A stretch of DNA of 64,000 nt from Flavobacteriales bacterium (GCA_026196775.1 JAPHUD010000003.1:121963-185962), one strand, 5' to 3'; shown: positions 1-9,217, counted from the first letter of the stretch. Notes: generated from the sequence alone by a model not told the origin. Numbers and translations: made by a program.

Positions 1-800
1 AAGAACTAATTAATAGAGAATATAGGAAGCGAAAAAATCAAGTACTTAACCACACTAATTCATTAAAGAACCATCTTATGCTTTCAACATTTGATGGGAG
101 TATTACGATTGAGTCTTTCTCATCAGGAATCCGCTATAAGTTAACACATACTCAAATAGAGAATGCCGAAAACCGAGTAAATGACTATTTTAAAAATTTT
201 GAAGAAACAACATTTTCAAATAGTGAAAGAGAGACAATTGACAACTATTTTGATCAATTAAAGAACATTACAAAACAATATCATAGAGATCCTGAGAATG
301 AAAGCACAAAACTACTATATGGTCTAAATGCTAATCAATTTATAAAAGTTCGGAAGCTACTAACCGAATTTGAAAAATTTGAAGCAAAATCACAAAAAAT
401 AATGGAAGATATTCAAGTGTACGTTGATACTTTAAACTTCTTCTTAAAAGATTCTGCAAAAAGAATATTATTCAAAGAAGACACTTCAGAGCTAACCTTT
501 AGTACATTAGATAAAAACGGCAACGTAATTACAGAATACAAAGACATAAACTTCTTATCATCAGGAGAACAACAAGTACTTATTCTGTTTTCATATATAG
601 CATTTAATAGTAGTGATGGTAAAATCTTTATTATTGATGAACCAGAACTCTCCTTACATATTAAATGGCAGGAAGATTTTTTGGAAAAATTGGACTTAAT
701 TACTCCAAAGACAACACAATTAATACTTGCTACACATTCCCCAATTCTTGCTAACAAGAAAAAAAACAAAGCAATAACATTACTACCTTATAACGTGTAG
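1..800 (+). CDS. AAA family ATPase, 3' part (partial at left edge)
   Basis: The reading frame is open from the first complete codon (base 3) to the stop at 798-800, with no stop before the first in-frame ATG at base 78, so the gene very probably begins outside the window. What is visible is the C-terminal half of an ABC-type AAA ATPase: an ABC-signature-like SSGEQQ, a Walker B strand ending IIDEPELSLH, and the switch histidine in ATHSP. The P-loop must lie upstream and cannot be seen. The next gene starts 2 bases after the stop and encodes a DUF4435 protein, a pairing known from ATPase/TOPRIM phage-defence modules such as PARIS (AriA with AriB). Family role is from knowledge; defence function here is inference. 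OLD-type and RecF-like ATPases are alternatives. Confidence 0.8.
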   Translation, partial: ELINREYRKRKNQVLNHTNSLKNHLMLSTFDGSITIESFSSGIRYKLTHTQIENAENRVNDYFKNFEETTFSNSERETIDNYFDQLKNITKQYHRDPENESTKLLYGLNANQFIKVRKLLTEFEKFEAKSQKIMEDIQVYVDTLNFFLKDSAKRILFKEDTSELTFSTLDKNGNVITEYKDINFLSSGEQQVLILFSYIAFNSSDGKIFIIDEPELSLHIKWQEDFLEKLDLITPKTTQLILATHSPILANKKKNKAITLLPYNV

Positions 801-802
801 CT

Positions 803-1657
803 ATGGATATTGGATTTCCAGAATTAACAGATTCATTTTTAGAAGGTCAAGATATCTTCTATACTCAGTTCAATGAAGTTTCTTTTTATGTGGAAGACAC
901 GGATCAAGAGCACTTGTATTTCAATATTTTGAAAAGAATGTTTGAGAATGTTAAATTCGATAAAATATTTCCTTTAAACGGTAAAGACAATCTAAAGAAT
1001 CACGCAAGAGATAATATTGGTAATAAAGACAAAATTTATATAGCTGACATTGATTTTGAAGACATACTTGAGACTAAAGAAGAACTAAGAAACGTCTTCT
1101 ATTTAAACAACTATTCCATAGAAAATCATTTAGTTGATCAAAAGGGTCTTTTTGAAATCATTAGAGAGAAAAGTCCAAAACTCAAAAATTCTGACATTTC
1201 AAATTTATTTGACTTAAATACCAGTCTAAGACAATGTAAAGTCATATTATCTGAATTAGCATGCACATTTATTGTAATTCAAAAACATTCTTTAGGAAAA
1301 GAATACTTTGGTTTAAATCCGCCTAGGGATATTGATTTTAGATATAACCCAGCCACTGTAAAAAACAATTTTGTATCGACTTATTTAAGTGAAACTGAGC
1401 AACTGCTAAAACTTCAAGATGGAAGGTTTACACTTAAATCAAAGCAAAATACTTTCAAAAAACATTTTAACTCCTTATCTAAAATTGTCAAAAATGTTCC
1501 AGGTAAATACTTATTAAATATCTTAAAGTACCAGCTTGAAAAAGCTGGTTTGATTGTTCAGCTGAGCTTAGAAACTTTTACTTACAAACTATCTAAAGAA
1601 GGAAGTATTGACTCATTTGAACTACTAAAAAATGAAATAATTGAATACAGAAAATAA
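803..1657 (+). CDS. DUF4435 (TOPRIM-like) protein, partner of the AAA ATPase
   Basis: A 284-residue protein whose N-terminal third carries the acidic pattern of a TOPRIM fold: E31 and D34 in the segment VEDTDQEHLYF, a GKDNL turn near residue 60, and D82/D84 in IADIDFE. This matches DUF4435, the domain of AriB, the nuclease effector of PARIS anti-phage systems, and of related ATPase-coupled effectors. The start lies 2 bases after the ATPase stop, so the two are translated together. The C-terminal half is helical and lysine-rich and I recognise no further domain. If it works like AriB, the ATPase would hold it inactive until a phage trigger frees it; this is inferred from architecture only. Confidence 0.72.
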   Translation: MDIGFPELTDSFLEGQDIFYTQFNEVSFYVEDTDQEHLYFNILKRMFENVKFDKIFPLNGKDNLKNHARDNIGNKDKIYIADIDFEDILETKEELRNVFYLNNYSIENHLVDQKGLFEIIREKSPKLKNSDISNLFDLNTSLRQCKVILSELACTFIVIQKHSLGKEYFGLNPPRDIDFRYNPATVKNNFVSTYLSETEQLLKLQDGRFTLKSKQNTFKKHFNSLSKIVKNVPGKYLLNILKYQLEKAGLIVQLSLETFTYKLSKEGSIDSFELLKNEIIEYRK

Positions 1658-1697
1658 CCACCCGCTCCCGCGAGTTTAACGAAGTGTAACTAGTGGT
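1658..1697 (+). repeat. short palindromic intergenic element
   Basis: Directly after the DUF4435 stop lies a 40-base GC-rich imperfect palindrome, unlike the AT-rich DNA around it. It begins CCACCCGCTCCCGCGAG and ends TAACTAGTGG, with a TTAACGAAGTG core. It resembles dispersed intergenic hairpins seen in Bacteroidota genomes and may also serve as the terminator of the upstream pair, although no clear T-tract follows. Copy number cannot be judged from one window. Confidence 0.4.
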
Positions 1698-1807
1698 ATT
1701 TAAAAAAAGTATAAATTTGATTGGTGAGTAGCAATGATAAGTTTCATAACAAAGAAAGACTAATCGTTAAAAATTTTTTAAAAATGCTAAATACTAATAT
1801 TTTTATT

Positions 1808-1815
1808 TACATTTG
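1808..1815 (+). promoter_or_regulatory. Bacteroidota-type -7 box of the his operon
   Basis: TACATTTG is an exact match to the Bacteroidota sigma-A -7 consensus TAnnTTTG. It ends 22 bases before the ATG of the his leader peptide, which leaves a short untranslated leader as expected for an attenuated operon. I see no convincing -33 TTTG at the usual distance, so the -7 match and its position are the only evidence. Confidence 0.55.
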
Positions 1816-1837
1816 CCGAACATTATTTCAAAAAAGA

Positions 1838-1894
1838 ATGAACTTTATACAATTACATCATCATCATTTTCATCATTGCCCTCAGGCGAAGTGA
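1838..1894 (+). CDS. his operon leader peptide (18 aa, seven-residue HHHHFHH core)
   Basis: An 18-codon open frame reads MNFIQLHHHHFHHCPQAK and stops with TGA. Six of its codons are histidine, in the run HHHHFHH, which is highly improbable by chance immediately upstream of hisG. It is followed 29 bases later by an intrinsic terminator. This is the classic arrangement of ribosome-mediated attenuation: scarce charged tRNA-His stalls the ribosome in the His run and changes the folding of the downstream RNA. An 8-base segment at its His run (1851-1858, AATTACAT) is perfectly complementary to 1912-1919 (ATGTAATT), so stalling would mask one arm of that stem. The full antiterminator was not resolved by hand. 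Confidence 0.85.
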   Translation: MNFIQLHHHHFHHCPQAK

Positions 1895-1923
1895 GATTGA
1901 TATGTAATTAAATTAAAATATCT

Positions 1924-1960
1924 AAAAACACCGTCTGAGTAAATCAGTCGGTGTTTTTTT
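1924..1960 (+). terminator. hisG: his operon attenuator (intrinsic terminator before hisG)
   Basis: Arms AAAAACACCG (1924-1933) and CGGTGTTTTT (1949-1958) pair perfectly. After a T/T mismatch, CTGA (1935-1938) pairs with TCAG (1944-1947) around a 5-base loop, and the hairpin ends in a run of seven Ts (1954-1960). It lies between the His-rich leader peptide and hisG. The stretch 1935-1944 is also perfectly complementary, over ten bases, to ATTTACTCAG at 1971-1980 just upstream of hisG, so an alternative fold that breaks the terminator stem is available. Confidence 0.85.
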
Positions 1961-1997
1961 ATTCCCAAAGATTTACTCAGACAATTAAAAAACAAAA

Positions 1998-2855
1998 ATG
2001 AGTAAATTAAAAATTGCAGTACAAAAAGAAGGGCGACTTAATCAAGAATCCTTAAAACTATTAAAAGATTGTGGTATTGACATTAACAATGGCAAAGATC
2101 AACTAAAAGTAGTAGTAGATAATTTTCCTTTGGAAATTTTATACCTACGTAATTCCGATATACCTCAATATTTAGAAGATGGCACCGTTGATATTGCCAT
2201 TGTTGGAGAAAACCTTTTAATAGAAAAACAAAAACAAGTTGAAATAGTACAGCAACTAGGTTTTTCAAAATGTAAGGTTTCTCTTGCAGTCCCTAAAGAA
2301 GTTGAAGACGATTCTTTAGAATATTTTAATGGTAAAAAGATAGCAACATCTTACCCTGTTACACTTCAAAATTATTTAGATAAAAACAATATTAAAGCAG
2401 AGATACACACTATTTCTGGCTCTGTAGAAATTGCTCCTAACATTGGTTTAGCAGATGGCATTTGCGATATTGTAAGCTCTGGAAGTACTTTATTTAAAAA
2501 CGGATTAAGAGAAACACAAGTTATCTTAAAATCTGAAGCTGTTTTAGTTAAGTCGCTTCAATTAAATGAGGAGCAAGAAAAAATCTTAAGCAAGCTACTA
2601 TTTAGAATAAATGCAGTATTAAGGGCTAAAAACAGCAAGTACATTTTACTTAATGTGCCAAATGCCAAAATAGCAGCCGTAACTAGTATATTACCAGTAT
2701 TAAAAAGTCCAACCATACTTCCTTTAGCTGAAGCAGGATGGAGTTCTTTACACTCCGTAATTGATGAAAATAAGTTTTGGGAAGTAATTGATGAATTAAA
2801 AAATGCTGGTGCAGAAGATATTTTAATTGTACCAATAGATAAAATGGTGATATGA
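1998..2855 (+). CDS. hisG: ATP phosphoribosyltransferase, long form
   Basis: HisG joins ATP and phosphoribosyl pyrophosphate in the first committed step of histidine synthesis. At 285 residues it is the long form, with a periplasmic-binding-like catalytic part (opening KIAVQKEGRLNQESLKLL, with the GICDIVSSGSTL phosphate-binding loop near residue 155) and a C-terminal ACT-like regulatory part of roughly 75 residues, which in this family binds histidine for feedback inhibition. No HisZ is therefore needed and none is seen. It is the first structural gene after the attenuator and its stop overlaps the hisD start by 4 bases. Confidence 0.96.
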   Translation: MSKLKIAVQKEGRLNQESLKLLKDCGIDINNGKDQLKVVVDNFPLEILYLRNSDIPQYLEDGTVDIAIVGENLLIEKQKQVEIVQQLGFSKCKVSLAVPKEVEDDSLEYFNGKKIATSYPVTLQNYLDKNNIKAEIHTISGSVEIAPNIGLADGICDIVSSGSTLFKNGLRETQVILKSEAVLVKSLQLNEEQEKILSKLLFRINAVLRAKNSKYILLNVPNAKIAAVTSILPVLKSPTILPLAEAGWSSLHSVIDENKFWEVIDELKNAGAEDILIVPIDKMVI

Positions 2856-4141
2856 AAACATACAACAATCCAACTAAAGAACAATGGGCTGAACTTATAG
2901 AACGTCCAGTTATTAATCAAGAGCAATTAATCGAAGCGGTTAGTACTATTATTAATGATGTAAAACAAAATGGAGATAAAGCATTAATAAAATATGCCAG
3001 TCTTTTTGATGGTGTTGAATTAACCAATTTGGCTATTTCAGAAAAAGAGATAAAACAAGCTTGTAAAGAAGTTTCTCAAGAACTAAAAGATGCTATACAA
3101 ATAGCCTATAATAACATCTATGCTTTTCATAAAGCACAACAAAACCAAGAGGAAGTTATTGAAACTGTTCCTGGTGTTAAATGTTGGAGAAAATCGGTTG
3201 CTATAGAAAAAGTAGGGTTGTATATTCCTGGAGGTAGTGCTCCATTGTTCTCAACCATTTTAATGTTGGGTATACCTGCTCTAATTGCTGGTTGTGAAGA
3301 AGTAGTATTGTGTACGCCTCCAAACAAGAATCAGGAAATTAATCCTGCCATTTTATATACTGCTAACTTGGTAGGCATTACTAAAATCTATAAAGTAGGA
3401 GGGGCTCAAGCAGTTGCTGCAATGGCTTATGGAACAGAAAATATCCCTCAGGTATATAAAATATTTGGACCAGGAAACCAATACGTTACCAAAGCCAAAG
3501 AATTGGTTCAGCAAAGTGGTGTGGCAATAGATATGCCTGCAGGTCCAAGTGAAGTTTTGGTTATTGCTGACGATACTTGTAAACCAATTTTTGTAGCTGC
3601 AGATTTATTATCTCAAGCAGAACACGGAGCAGATAGTCAAGTGATTTTATTGAGTGATAATGAAAATGTAGTTAAAGAATGTTTAACAGAAGTAAATAAA
3701 CAAGTAGCACAATTACCAAGAAAAGAAACAGCTTTAAAAGCGTTAGCAAACAGTAAAGCAATTGTATTAAAGAGTATAGAAGATTGCATTTCTTTTAGCA
3801 ATCAATATGCTCCTGAACACTTAATTATTGCATCTAATAACGCAAATCATTTTACATATAGCATTATAAATGCAGGTTCTGTTTTTTTAGGTAATTACAG
3901 TTGCGAATCTGCTGGAGATTATGCCAGTGGTACTAACCATACGCTACCAACCAATGGTTTTGCAAAAAATTACAGTGGAGTATCGTTAGATAGTTTTGTA
4001 AAGAAAATAACTTTTCAAGAATTAAGTAAAGTAGGAATTAACAACATAGGCAAAGCCATAGAAATAATGGCTGAAGCTGAAGAATTAATAGCACACAAAA
4101 ATGCTGTTACATTAAGATTACAGGAGGTAAACAATGATTAA
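2852..4141 (+). CDS. hisD: histidinol dehydrogenase
   Basis: HisD is the zinc- and NAD-dependent enzyme that oxidises histidinol to histidine, the last two steps of the pathway. The 429-residue length is typical. Recognisable blocks are VGLYIPGGSAPLFSTILM near residue 120, the nucleotide-binding GPGNQYVTKAK near 207, the zinc and catalytic region SQAEHGADSQ near 257, and APEHLIIAS near 323. The start ATG overlaps the end of hisG by 4 bases and the stop overlaps the hisC start by 8 bases, which supports translational coupling. Confidence 0.96.
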   Translation: MKTYNNPTKEQWAELIERPVINQEQLIEAVSTIINDVKQNGDKALIKYASLFDGVELTNLAISEKEIKQACKEVSQELKDAIQIAYNNIYAFHKAQQNQEEVIETVPGVKCWRKSVAIEKVGLYIPGGSAPLFSTILMLGIPALIAGCEEVVLCTPPNKNQEINPAILYTANLVGITKIYKVGGAQAVAAMAYGTENIPQVYKIFGPGNQYVTKAKELVQQSGVAIDMPAGPSEVLVIADDTCKPIFVAADLLSQAEHGADSQVILLSDNENVVKECLTEVNKQVAQLPRKETALKALANSKAIVLKSIEDCISFSNQYAPEHLIIASNNANHFTYSIINAGSVFLGNYSCESAGDYASGTNHTLPTNGFAKNYSGVSLDSFVKKITFQELSKVGINNIGKAIEIMAEAEELIAHKNAVTLRLQEVNND

Positions 4142-5162
4142 ATTAGAAAATATAGTTCGTCCAAATATTTTGGAACTTCAACCATACGCTAGTGCTAGAG
4201 ATGAGTTTAGTGGTAAGGAAGGTGTTTTTTTAGATGCTAATGAAAATCCTTTTGGAGAATTGAATCGCTATCCTGATCCATATCAAAAGGAGCTAAAACA
4301 ACAATTAGCTAATTTAAAAAGAATTGATTCCAACAATATTTTTGTAGGCAATGGAAGTGATGAGGTAATTGATTTGGCTTTCAGAATATTCTGTAATCCT
4401 GGGATTGAAAAGGCATTAACCTTTTTTCCTACTTATGGGATGTATGATGTTTCAGCTAATATTAATAATGTAGAATTGATAAAACTTCCGTTGAATCAAG
4501 ATTTTCAAATTGATTTAGAGAAAGTAAAACCTTATTTAGCTGATAATGGTGTAAAGTTGATTTTCATCTGTTCACCTAATAATCCCACGGGCAATTTAAT
4601 GAATAAAAGTGATATTGAATTTATACTCAGTAACTTTAATGGAATTGTAATTTTAGATGAGGCATATATTGATTTTACTGAAGAGAATTCTTTAATCGAT
4701 TTGATAAATCAATACAACAATTTAATTGTTAGTCAGACTTTTAGTAAAGCTTGGGGATTAGCTGCTGCAAGAGTTGGTTTAGCTTATGCTAATTCAGCAA
4801 TCATCTCTCTTTATAACAAAGTAAAACCTCCTTATAATGTTAGTGAATTAAATCAAAAAGCTGCTTTAAAAGCACTAGAGAACATTGATGATTATCAACA
4901 AAATTTAGCAACTATATTAAATGAAAAAGAGCAATTAAAACAAGCTTTGCAACAACTCGATTTGGTAAAAAAAGTATATCCCTCAGATGCTAACTTTCTT
5001 TTAATTGAAGTAGAAAATGCTGATAAAATTTATGTAACTTTAGTAACCCAAAAAATTATTACCAGAAATAGAAATAAACAAGTAACCAACTGTATTCGAA
5101 TATCAGTGGGTACACCAGAAGAGAATCAAAAATTGATAACAGCATTAAAAAACATACAATGA
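4134..5162 (+). CDS. hisC: histidinol-phosphate aminotransferase
   Basis: HisC is a PLP-dependent class I/II aminotransferase that converts imidazole acetol phosphate to histidinol phosphate. Visible family blocks are LDANENPFG near the N-terminus, [11 protein letters not shown] near residue 145, [10 protein letters not shown] near 175, and the PLP lysine in [16 protein letters not shown] near residue 205. At 342 residues it has the normal length. The start lies inside the last codons of hisD and the stop overlaps hisB by 4 bases. Confidence 0.95.
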   Translation: MIKLENIVRPNILELQPYASARDEFSGKEGVFLDANENPFGELNRYPDPYQKELKQQLANLKRIDSNNIFVGNGSDEVIDLAFRIFCNPGIEKALTFFPTYGMYDVSANINNVELIKLPLNQDFQIDLEKVKPYLADNGVKLIFICSPNNPTGNLMNKSDIEFILSNFNGIVILDEAYIDFTEENSLIDLINQYNNLIVSQTFSKAWGLAAARVGLAYANSAIISLYNKVKPPYNVSELNQKAALKALENIDDYQQNLATILNEKEQLKQALQQLDLVKKVYPSDANFLLIEVENADKIYVTLVTQKIITRNRNKQVTNCIRISVGTPEENQKLITALKNIQ

Positions 5163-6247
5163 AAAAAGTATTATTTATAGATAGAGACGGAACACTCGTA
5201 ATTGAACCACCAGTAGATTATCAATTAGATAGTTTAGAAAAACTGGAATTTTATCCTGGAGTATTTCAGTGGTTGTCTAAAATTGCTAATGAGTTAGATT
5301 ATGAATTGGTAATGGTTACCAACCAAGATGGATTAGGAACAGCCTCTTTTCCTGAGGATACCTTTTGGCCAGCTCAAAACAAAATTATTGAAGCTTTTAA
5401 AAATGAAGGCATTGTGTTTAAGGAGGTATTAATAGATAAAAGCTTTCCAGAAGATAATGCACCAACTCGTAAGCCAAGAACAGGCTTATTGAACCAATAC
5501 ATTTATGGTGATTATGATTTAGCTAACTCTTTTGTAATAGGTGATAGAGCAACAGATATTGAATTGGCTACCAATTTAAAAGCTCAAGGAATTTTTATTG
5601 GAGAAGAAAATAGAGATGCTGTTTTAAGTACAAACAGCTGGGCAGATATTTATAATTTTTTAAAAGCAAAACCAAGAACGGGAAATGTAACCAGAACTAC
5701 CAAAGAAACAAACATTAACGTAATTGTTAATTTAGATGGGACTGGAAAATCAAAATTAGCTACTGGAATTGGTTTTTTTGATCACATGTTAGAGCAAATT
5801 GCCAAACACGGAAATTTAGACTTGGAAGTTTCTGTTAAAGGCGATTTAGAAATTGATGAACACCACACCATTGAAGATGTAGCCATTACTTTAGGTGAGG
5901 CTTTTACAAAAGCATTAGGAAGTAAAAAAGGAATTGAGCGTTATGGTTTTTTATTACCTATGGATGATTGTTTAGCTCAAGTAGCTATTGATTTTGGTGG
6001 CAGACCTTGGTTGGTTTGGGAAGCGGATTTTAAACGCGAAATGGTTGGAGAGATGCCTACGGAAATGTTTATGCACTTTTTTAAATCATTTAGTGATGCT
6101 GCTAAATGTAATCTAAACATAAAAGCAGCAGGTGAGAATGAACACCACAAGATTGAAGCAATTTTTAAAGCTTTCGCTAAGGCAATAAAAATGGCGGTAA
6201 GCAAAACAGGTAACTATAGTATTCCAAGCACAAAAGGCACCATATGA
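5159..6247 (+). CDS. hisB: bifunctional histidinol-phosphatase / imidazoleglycerol-phosphate dehydratase
   Basis: This 362-residue protein is a natural fusion. Residues 1 to about 165 form a HAD-type histidinol phosphatase, with the nucleophile motif DRDGTLV at the start and [10 protein letters not shown] near residue 127. Residues from about 175 onward form imidazoleglycerol-phosphate dehydratase, with the metal-binding [17 protein letters not shown] and [17 protein letters not shown] blocks and [13 protein letters not shown]. The fused form matches the enterobacterial and many Bacteroidota enzymes and supplies both activities needed in this operon. Start and stop both overlap neighbours by 4 bases. 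Confidence 0.95.
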   Translation: MKKVLFIDRDGTLVIEPPVDYQLDSLEKLEFYPGVFQWLSKIANELDYELVMVTNQDGLGTASFPEDTFWPAQNKIIEAFKNEGIVFKEVLIDKSFPEDNAPTRKPRTGLLNQYIYGDYDLANSFVIGDRATDIELATNLKAQGIFIGEENRDAVLSTNSWADIYNFLKAKPRTGNVTRTTKETNINVIVNLDGTGKSKLATGIGFFDHMLEQIAKHGNLDLEVSVKGDLEIDEHHTIEDVAITLGEAFTKALGSKKGIERYGFLLPMDDCLAQVAIDFGGRPWLVWEADFKREMVGEMPTEMFMHFFKSFSDAAKCNLNIKAAGENEHHKIEAIFKAFAKAIKMAVSKTGNYSIPSTKGTI

Positions 6248-6822
6248 TAGCAATAATAAAATACAATGCTGGCAACACTAAGTCAGTACAAAATGCACTA
6301 AAAAGGTTGGGTTATGAAAGTATTATTACTGATGACAGAGCAGAAATTTTGAGTGCTGACAAAGTTATTTTTCCAGGAGTTGGCGAAGCAAGTACAGCTA
6401 TGCAATACTTAAAAGAAAGAGGGTTGGATGAAGTTATTAAATCTGTAACTCAACCCTTTTTAGGTATTTGTTTAGGGTTACAATTAATGTGCAACAAAAC
6501 TGAGGAAGGAAATACCTATTGTTTAGGAATTTTTGATACAGCTGTCAAATGCTTTCCTCCTAAGGAAAAAGTCCCTCATATGGGTTGGAATAATTTTACT
6601 TCAATTAAAGGAACACTATTTAACAACATTAATAAAAACGATGATGTGTATTATGTACATAGCTATTATGCTGAATTGTGTAAAGATACTGTCGCTGTTT
6701 GCGATTATATCAACTCTTTTAGCGCAGGATTACAAAAAGACAATTTTTATGCAACTCAATTTCACCCTGAGAAATCAGCTGGAGTTGGAGAGCAACTACT
6801 AAAAAACTTCCTAGAATTATAA
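6244..6822 (+). CDS. hisH: imidazole glycerol phosphate synthase, glutamine amidotransferase subunit
   Basis: HisH hydrolyses glutamine and passes ammonia to HisF. The catalytic cysteine is in [13 protein letters not shown] near residue 78 and the histidine/glutamate pair in [13 protein letters not shown] near the C-terminus; 192 residues is the usual size. Its start overlaps the hisB stop (ATGA). It is followed not by hisA directly but by a 143-base gap that holds a repeat element, so the next genes may depend on read-through across a structured RNA. Confidence 0.95.
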   Translation: MIAIIKYNAGNTKSVQNALKRLGYESIITDDRAEILSADKVIFPGVGEASTAMQYLKERGLDEVIKSVTQPFLGICLGLQLMCNKTEEGNTYCLGIFDTAVKCFPPKEKVPHMGWNNFTSIKGTLFNNINKNDDVYYVHSYYAELCKDTVAVCDYINSFSAGLQKDNFYATQFHPEKSAGVGEQLLKNFLEL

Positions 6823-6832
6823 ACTTAAAATA

Positions 6833-6950
6833 GTTCTCGATACAATTTTTGATTTTGTCCGTTCGAGTTTATTGTCATACTGAGCCTGTCGAAGTATAAA
6901 ACAATAAGTATCGAGAACAAAAAATCAAAAACCACTCGAACTGACATTTT
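6833..6950. repeat. composite palindromic repeat between hisH and hisA
   Basis: Within the operon gap are GTTCTCGATAC (6833-6843) and its exact complement GTATCGAGAAC (6908-6918), GTTCGAGT (6861-6868) and its complement ACTCGAAC (6934-6941), and T-rich/A-rich spacers that also match in inverse orientation. A central block CATACTGAGCCTGTCGAAGTA lies between them. The order is A-B-C then A'-B'-C', so the pairs are not nested like one simple hairpin. Such modules are reminiscent of dispersed intergenic repeats in Flavobacteria; copy number needs the whole genome. Confidence 0.6.
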
Positions 6951-6965
6951 AACTAAAATTAAAAA

Positions 6966-7682
6966 ATGAGAATAATACCAGCAATAGATATTATAGATGG
7001 CAAATGTGTTAGGCTTTCTAAAGGAGATTATAACACTAAAAAAATTTATAATGAAAATCCTTTAGAAGTAGCCAAAGAGTTTGAAGCAAATGGCATTCAA
7101 TATTTACACTTAGTAGATTTAGATGGAGCAAAATCGCAACACATTGTCAACTATAAAATATTAGAAAGTATTTGCTCTAAAACTAACTTAAAAGTAGATT
7201 TTGGAGGTGGATTAAAGTCGGATAAGGATTTAAAAATTGCTTTTGAAAGTGGTGCCAATCAAATTACTGGAGGAAGCATTGCCGTTAAAAATTATGATGT
7301 TTTTAAAGGATGGTTACAACAATATGGAAGTGATAAAATCATTTTAGGGGCAGATTGTAACAATAGAAAAATTGCTACTACTGGTTGGTTAGAAACCTCT
7401 GAATTAGATGTTGTTGATTTTATTAAGCAATATGAACAAAATGGTGTAAGCTATGTAATTTGTACCGATATTGCTAAAGACGGTATGTTACAAGGTACTT
7501 CAAATGAATTGTATCAAGAAATATTAAATAAAACCAACGTAAAACTAATTGCAAGTGGAGGTGTTTCTTGTTTCGATGATTTATTAAAAGTACAAGAAAT
7601 AGGTTGCGAAGGAGTTATAATTGGGAAAGCATTTTATGAAAACAGAATAACTTTAACAGAACTTAAAAACATTATTAAATAA
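6966..7682 (+). CDS. hisA: phosphoribosylformimino-AICAR ribotide isomerase
   Basis: HisA is a TIM barrel that isomerises ProFAR to PRFAR. The catalytic first-strand aspartate is D8 in [14 protein letters not shown]; the second catalytic aspartate sits in [14 protein letters not shown] near residue 165, and phosphate-binding glycines appear in FGGGLKS and IASGGVS. The length of 238 residues is typical. It lies between two palindromic repeats: one in the gap from hisH and one before hisF. Confidence 0.95.
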   Translation: MRIIPAIDIIDGKCVRLSKGDYNTKKIYNENPLEVAKEFEANGIQYLHLVDLDGAKSQHIVNYKILESICSKTNLKVDFGGGLKSDKDLKIAFESGANQITGGSIAVKNYDVFKGWLQQYGSDKIILGADCNNRKIATTGWLETSELDVVDFIKQYEQNGVSYVICTDIAKDGMLQGTSNELYQEILNKTNVKLIASGGVSCFDDLLKVQEIGCEGVIIGKAFYENRITLTELKNIIK

Positions 7683-7684
7683 CG

Positions 7685-7756
7685 TCATTGCGAACGAGGA
7701 ACGAGTGAAGCAATCTCACAAAAGAAAATAAGATTACTTCACTTTGTTCACAATGA
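7685..7756. repeat. palindromic repeat between hisA and hisF
   Basis: Starting 2 bases after the hisA stop, an inverted repeat has arms at 7685-7716 (starting TCATTGCGAAC, ending AGTGAAGCAATCT) and 7731-7756, whose reverse complement reads TCATTGTGAACAAAGTGAAG. It is clearly distinct from the hisH-hisA element. The CGTCATTGCGA...AAGCAATCT pattern is of a kind commonly dispersed in bacterial intergenic DNA. It will form a stable hairpin in the operon transcript. Confidence 0.65.
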
Positions 7757-7771
7757 ATAAAATAGATAAAA

Positions 7772-8527
7772 ATGACTTTAAAAAATAGAATAATACCGTG
7801 CTTAGACATCAAAGATGGGCGAACCGTAAAAGGAATTAACTTTGTAGATATACAAGATGCTGGCGACCCAATTGAGTTGGCTAAAAAATATGTTGAACAA
7901 GGAGCTGATGAGCTAGTATTTTTAGACATCACCGCTACAGTAGAAAACAGAAAAACCTTAGTGGAGTTGGTTACTCATATTGCAGAAGAAATTAATATTC
8001 CTTTTACCGTTGGCGGAGGCATTAATTCTGTTGAAGATGTGAGTAGCCTAATTAAAGCTGGGGCAGATAAAGTAAGCATCAATTCATCTGCTGTAAAGCA
8101 ACCTGAACTAATTGCTGCAATTGCTCAAGAATTTGGTAACCAATGTGTGGTTGTTGCTATAGATACTAAGTTTGTAGATAATGAATGGATGGTATTTGTT
8201 CATGGAGGTAGAACGCCTACATCAATAAAAACTATAGATTGGGCAAAACAAGTTGAACGTTTAGGAGCTGGAGAAATTTTATTGACTTCCATGAACAATG
8301 ATGGAACAAAAAATGGTTTTGCAATTGACATAACAAAGCAAGTTTCAAAAGCAGTAAACATTCCTGTAATTGCCTCTGGTGGAGCAGGAAAATCAGAGCA
8401 TTTTGCAGCTGTGTTTAAACAAACTAAAGCTACGGGTGGATTAGCGGCAAGCATATTTCACTATGGAGAAATTCCAATACCAGTTTTAAAAAAATATTTA
8501 AAAACGAACAAAATAGCAATACGATGA
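7772..8527 (+). CDS. hisF: imidazole glycerol phosphate synthase, cyclase subunit
   Basis: HisF is the TIM-barrel cyclase that uses ammonia from HisH to make IGP and AICAR. The catalytic aspartates are D11 in [14 protein letters not shown] and D130 in VVVAIDTKF, and the phosphate-binding loops [14 protein letters not shown] and IASGGAG are intact. At 251 residues it is normal. The stop overlaps the hisIE start by 4 bases. Confidence 0.96.
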   Translation: MTLKNRIIPCLDIKDGRTVKGINFVDIQDAGDPIELAKKYVEQGADELVFLDITATVENRKTLVELVTHIAEEINIPFTVGGGINSVEDVSSLIKAGADKVSINSSAVKQPELIAAIAQEFGNQCVVVAIDTKFVDNEWMVFVHGGRTPTSIKTIDWAKQVERLGAGEILLTSMNNDGTKNGFAIDITKQVSKAVNIPVIASGGAGKSEHFAAVFKQTKATGGLAASIFHYGEIPIPVLKKYLKTNKIAIR

Positions 8528-9117
8528 AAATAGATTTCACAAAAGGAGATGGATTAGTTCCAGTAATTATTCAAGACAACAACACCCTACAAGTTTTAAT
8601 GTTGGGATATATGAATGAGGAAGCATTTGAAAAAACTAAAGCAGACAAAAAAGTAACTTTCTTTAGCAGAAGTAAAAACCGATTATGGACAAAAGGTGAA
8701 GAATCGGGTAATTTTTTAAAGGTAAAAGACATTCAAATCGATTGCGATAACGATACTATTTTAATTAAAGCAAAACCTAACGGACCAACTTGCCACACAG
8801 GTACTACTTCTTGCTTTAAAGAAGAAACTGCTAAGGGTTTTATTTATAAATTAGAGAGTACAATCAGCAAAAAAATAGATGTTGATGATGAAAACTCTTA
8901 CACCAATATGCTTTACAAAAGAGGAATTAATAAAGTAGCTCAAAAAGTGGGGGAGGAGGCTGTAGAATTAGTTATAGAAGCCAAAGATAATGATGCTGAT
9001 TTATTTAAGAATGAGGCTGCAGACTTGATGTATCACTATTTAATTTTATTAAAGGCAAAAGGGTTTCAATTAGAAGATATTGAAGAGGTGTTGAAAAAAA
9101 GAAGCAAAAGCAGATAA
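8524..9117 (+). CDS. hisI: bifunctional phosphoribosyl-AMP cyclohydrolase / phosphoribosyl-ATP pyrophosphohydrolase
   Basis: A 197-residue HisIE fusion performs steps two and three of the pathway. The cyclohydrolase half (1 to about 110) contains the zinc-binding DCDNDTI and CHTGTTSC blocks; the pyrophosphohydrolase half (from about 115) contains the acidic helix motif [14 protein letters not shown] and [13 protein letters not shown]. It is the last gene of the operon; the next gene, uvrA, is convergent, with 100 AT-rich bases between the stops and no strong terminator that I can see. Confidence 0.95.
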   Translation: MKIDFTKGDGLVPVIIQDNNTLQVLMLGYMNEEAFEKTKADKKVTFFSRSKNRLWTKGEESGNFLKVKDIQIDCDNDTILIKAKPNGPTCHTGTTSCFKEETAKGFIYKLESTISKKIDVDDENSYTNMLYKRGINKVAQKVGEEAVELVIEAKDNDADLFKNEAADLMYHYLILLKAKGFQLEDIEEVLKKRSKSR

Positions 9118-9217
9118 TAAAACCTAAGCTGTATAAAACGACTATTTAGTCAAACCATTAAACCAACTATAATTAAGTTCTTAATAATTGCTTTTAATGA
9201 GTTAGTTATCTACTCGT

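Noticed and set aside
9118..9217. terminator between hisIE and uvrA
   Set aside because: The 100-base gap is AT-rich but shows no convincing stem with a T-run.
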